Positions 4,752 to 5,275 of a DNA stretch of 5,275 bases are shown in pieces. The notes under the pieces are model-generated. The model saw only the letters and a program-made list of their open reading frames with translations, was not told the origin of the DNA and did not search any database. Every line of letters starts with the position of its first letter. The stretch's first letter is position 1. The stretch covers positions 1 through 5,275 of the forward strand of contig CALQCV020000158.1 of NCBI GenBank assembly GCA_943329165.2, given 5' to 3'. Source of the DNA: Candidatus Nitrotoga sp. CP45 (GTDB taxonomy: Bacteria > Bacteroidota > Bacteroidia > Flavobacteriales > Flavobacteriaceae). The position numbers and the translations under genes were made by a program.

Positions 4752-4766
4752 ATTATAAAAACAAAA

Positions 4767-5275
4767 ATGGCAGAAACAAAATATTTAAAATTATCAGGTC
4801 TTGAACCATTGATAGTTACTCCAGAATCCAACTTTGTAAACGTCGGAGAAAGAACCAATGTAACCGGTTCACGTAAATTTTTGCGTTTAATCAAAGAGGA
4901 GAAATACAACGAGGCACTTACTGTCGCGCGAGACCAAGTAGAAGGTGGCGCACAAATCATCGATATTAATATGGATGAAGGTATGTTGGATGGCGTTTAT
5001 GCGATGACCAAATTCCTAAACCTTATTGCCGCCGAACCCGATATTTCCAGAGTTCCGGTAATGATTGATAGTTCCAAATGGGAAATCATCGAAGCGGGTT
5101 TGAAAGTCGTGCAAGGAAAAGGTGTCGTGAATTCCATTTCATTGAAAGAAGGGACAGCAGCGTTCATCCATCACGCTAAGTTGATAAAAAGATACGGAGC
5201 CGCAGTAATCGTAATGGCTTTCGACGAAAATGGTCAAGCCGATAATTACGAAAGACGAATTGAAATCTGCAAAAG
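4767..5275 (+). CDS. metH: Methionine synthase, folate/cobalamin half, 5' part (split MetH)
   Basis: The start of the large subunit of the split methionine synthase, open to the window end: 169 complete codons are visible with no stop. The visible part is the pterin-binding (methyltetrahydrofolate) domain. It shows [14 protein letters not shown] at residues 25-38, the conserved [11 protein letters not shown] at 66-76, IDSSKW at 100-105, and NSISLKEG at 122-129 followed by [17 protein letters not shown]. The complete family member also carries cobalamin-binding and activation domains, which would lie beyond 5275 (about 890 residues in relatives). It would transfer methyl from 5-methyltetrahydrofolate to cobalamin and on to homocysteine held by the upstream protein. 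The ATG at 4767 follows an A-rich stretch, 15 bases after the inverted repeat. It is probably cotranscribed with the upstream half under the SAM riboswitch. Confidence 0.92.
   Translation, partial: MAETKYLKLSGLEPLIVTPESNFVNVGERTNVTGSRKFLRLIKEEKYNEALTVARDQVEGGAQIIDINMDEGMLDGVYAMTKFLNLIAAEPDISRVPVMIDSSKWEIIEAGLKVVQGKGVVNSISLKEGTAAFIHHAKLIKRYGAAVIVMAFDENGQADNYERRIEICK

Overview
The window looks like chromosome of a Flavobacterium-type Bacteroidota. The evidence is AT-rich DNA, A-rich start regions with no clear Shine-Dalgarno sites, a Bacteroidota-style TTG/TAnnTTTG promoter, methionine synthase split into two genes, and intergenic repeats of a kind common in Flavobacteriia. It is a methionine-biosynthesis locus with all genes on the + strand.

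Layout. Positions 1-366 hold two consecutive transcription attenuators. Each has a tiny leader ORF packed with Met and Cys codons (7-63 and 206-304), a candidate antiterminator strand just after those codons, a small spacer hairpin, and a rho-independent terminator (100-130 and 327-364). A CTGAA-N5-TTCAG palindrome occurs three times among them. Then come metY (O-acetylhomoserine sulfhydrylase, 442-1734) and a metX-type acyltransferase (1850-2851). The metX-like gene overlaps the start of a homoserine dehydrogenase gene whose middle is missing (2838-3199, pseudogene). A terminator closes this unit at about 3242-3280. A new promoter (3289-3319) drives a SAM-I riboswitch (3342-3463), followed by a probable expression-platform terminator and repeat-derived DNA. 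Then come the homocysteine-binding half of methionine synthase (3685-4671) and, after a nested inverted repeat, the start of the folate/cobalamin half (4767 to the window end).

How it works together. MetX would acetylate homoserine, MetY would exchange acetate for sulfide to give homocysteine, and the split MetH would methylate it using methyl-tetrahydrofolate and cobalamin. The local homoserine dehydrogenase is broken, so homoserine probably comes from another enzyme, for example a fused aspartokinase-homoserine dehydrogenase elsewhere. Control appears two-layered. The metY side seems to read charged Met-tRNA and Cys-tRNA through leader-peptide translation, twice in series. The metH side reads S-adenosylmethionine through the riboswitch.

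The most notable item is the tandem Met/Cys leader-peptide attenuator. It rests on sequence pattern and hand-drawn pairing only; I do not know whether it has been described.
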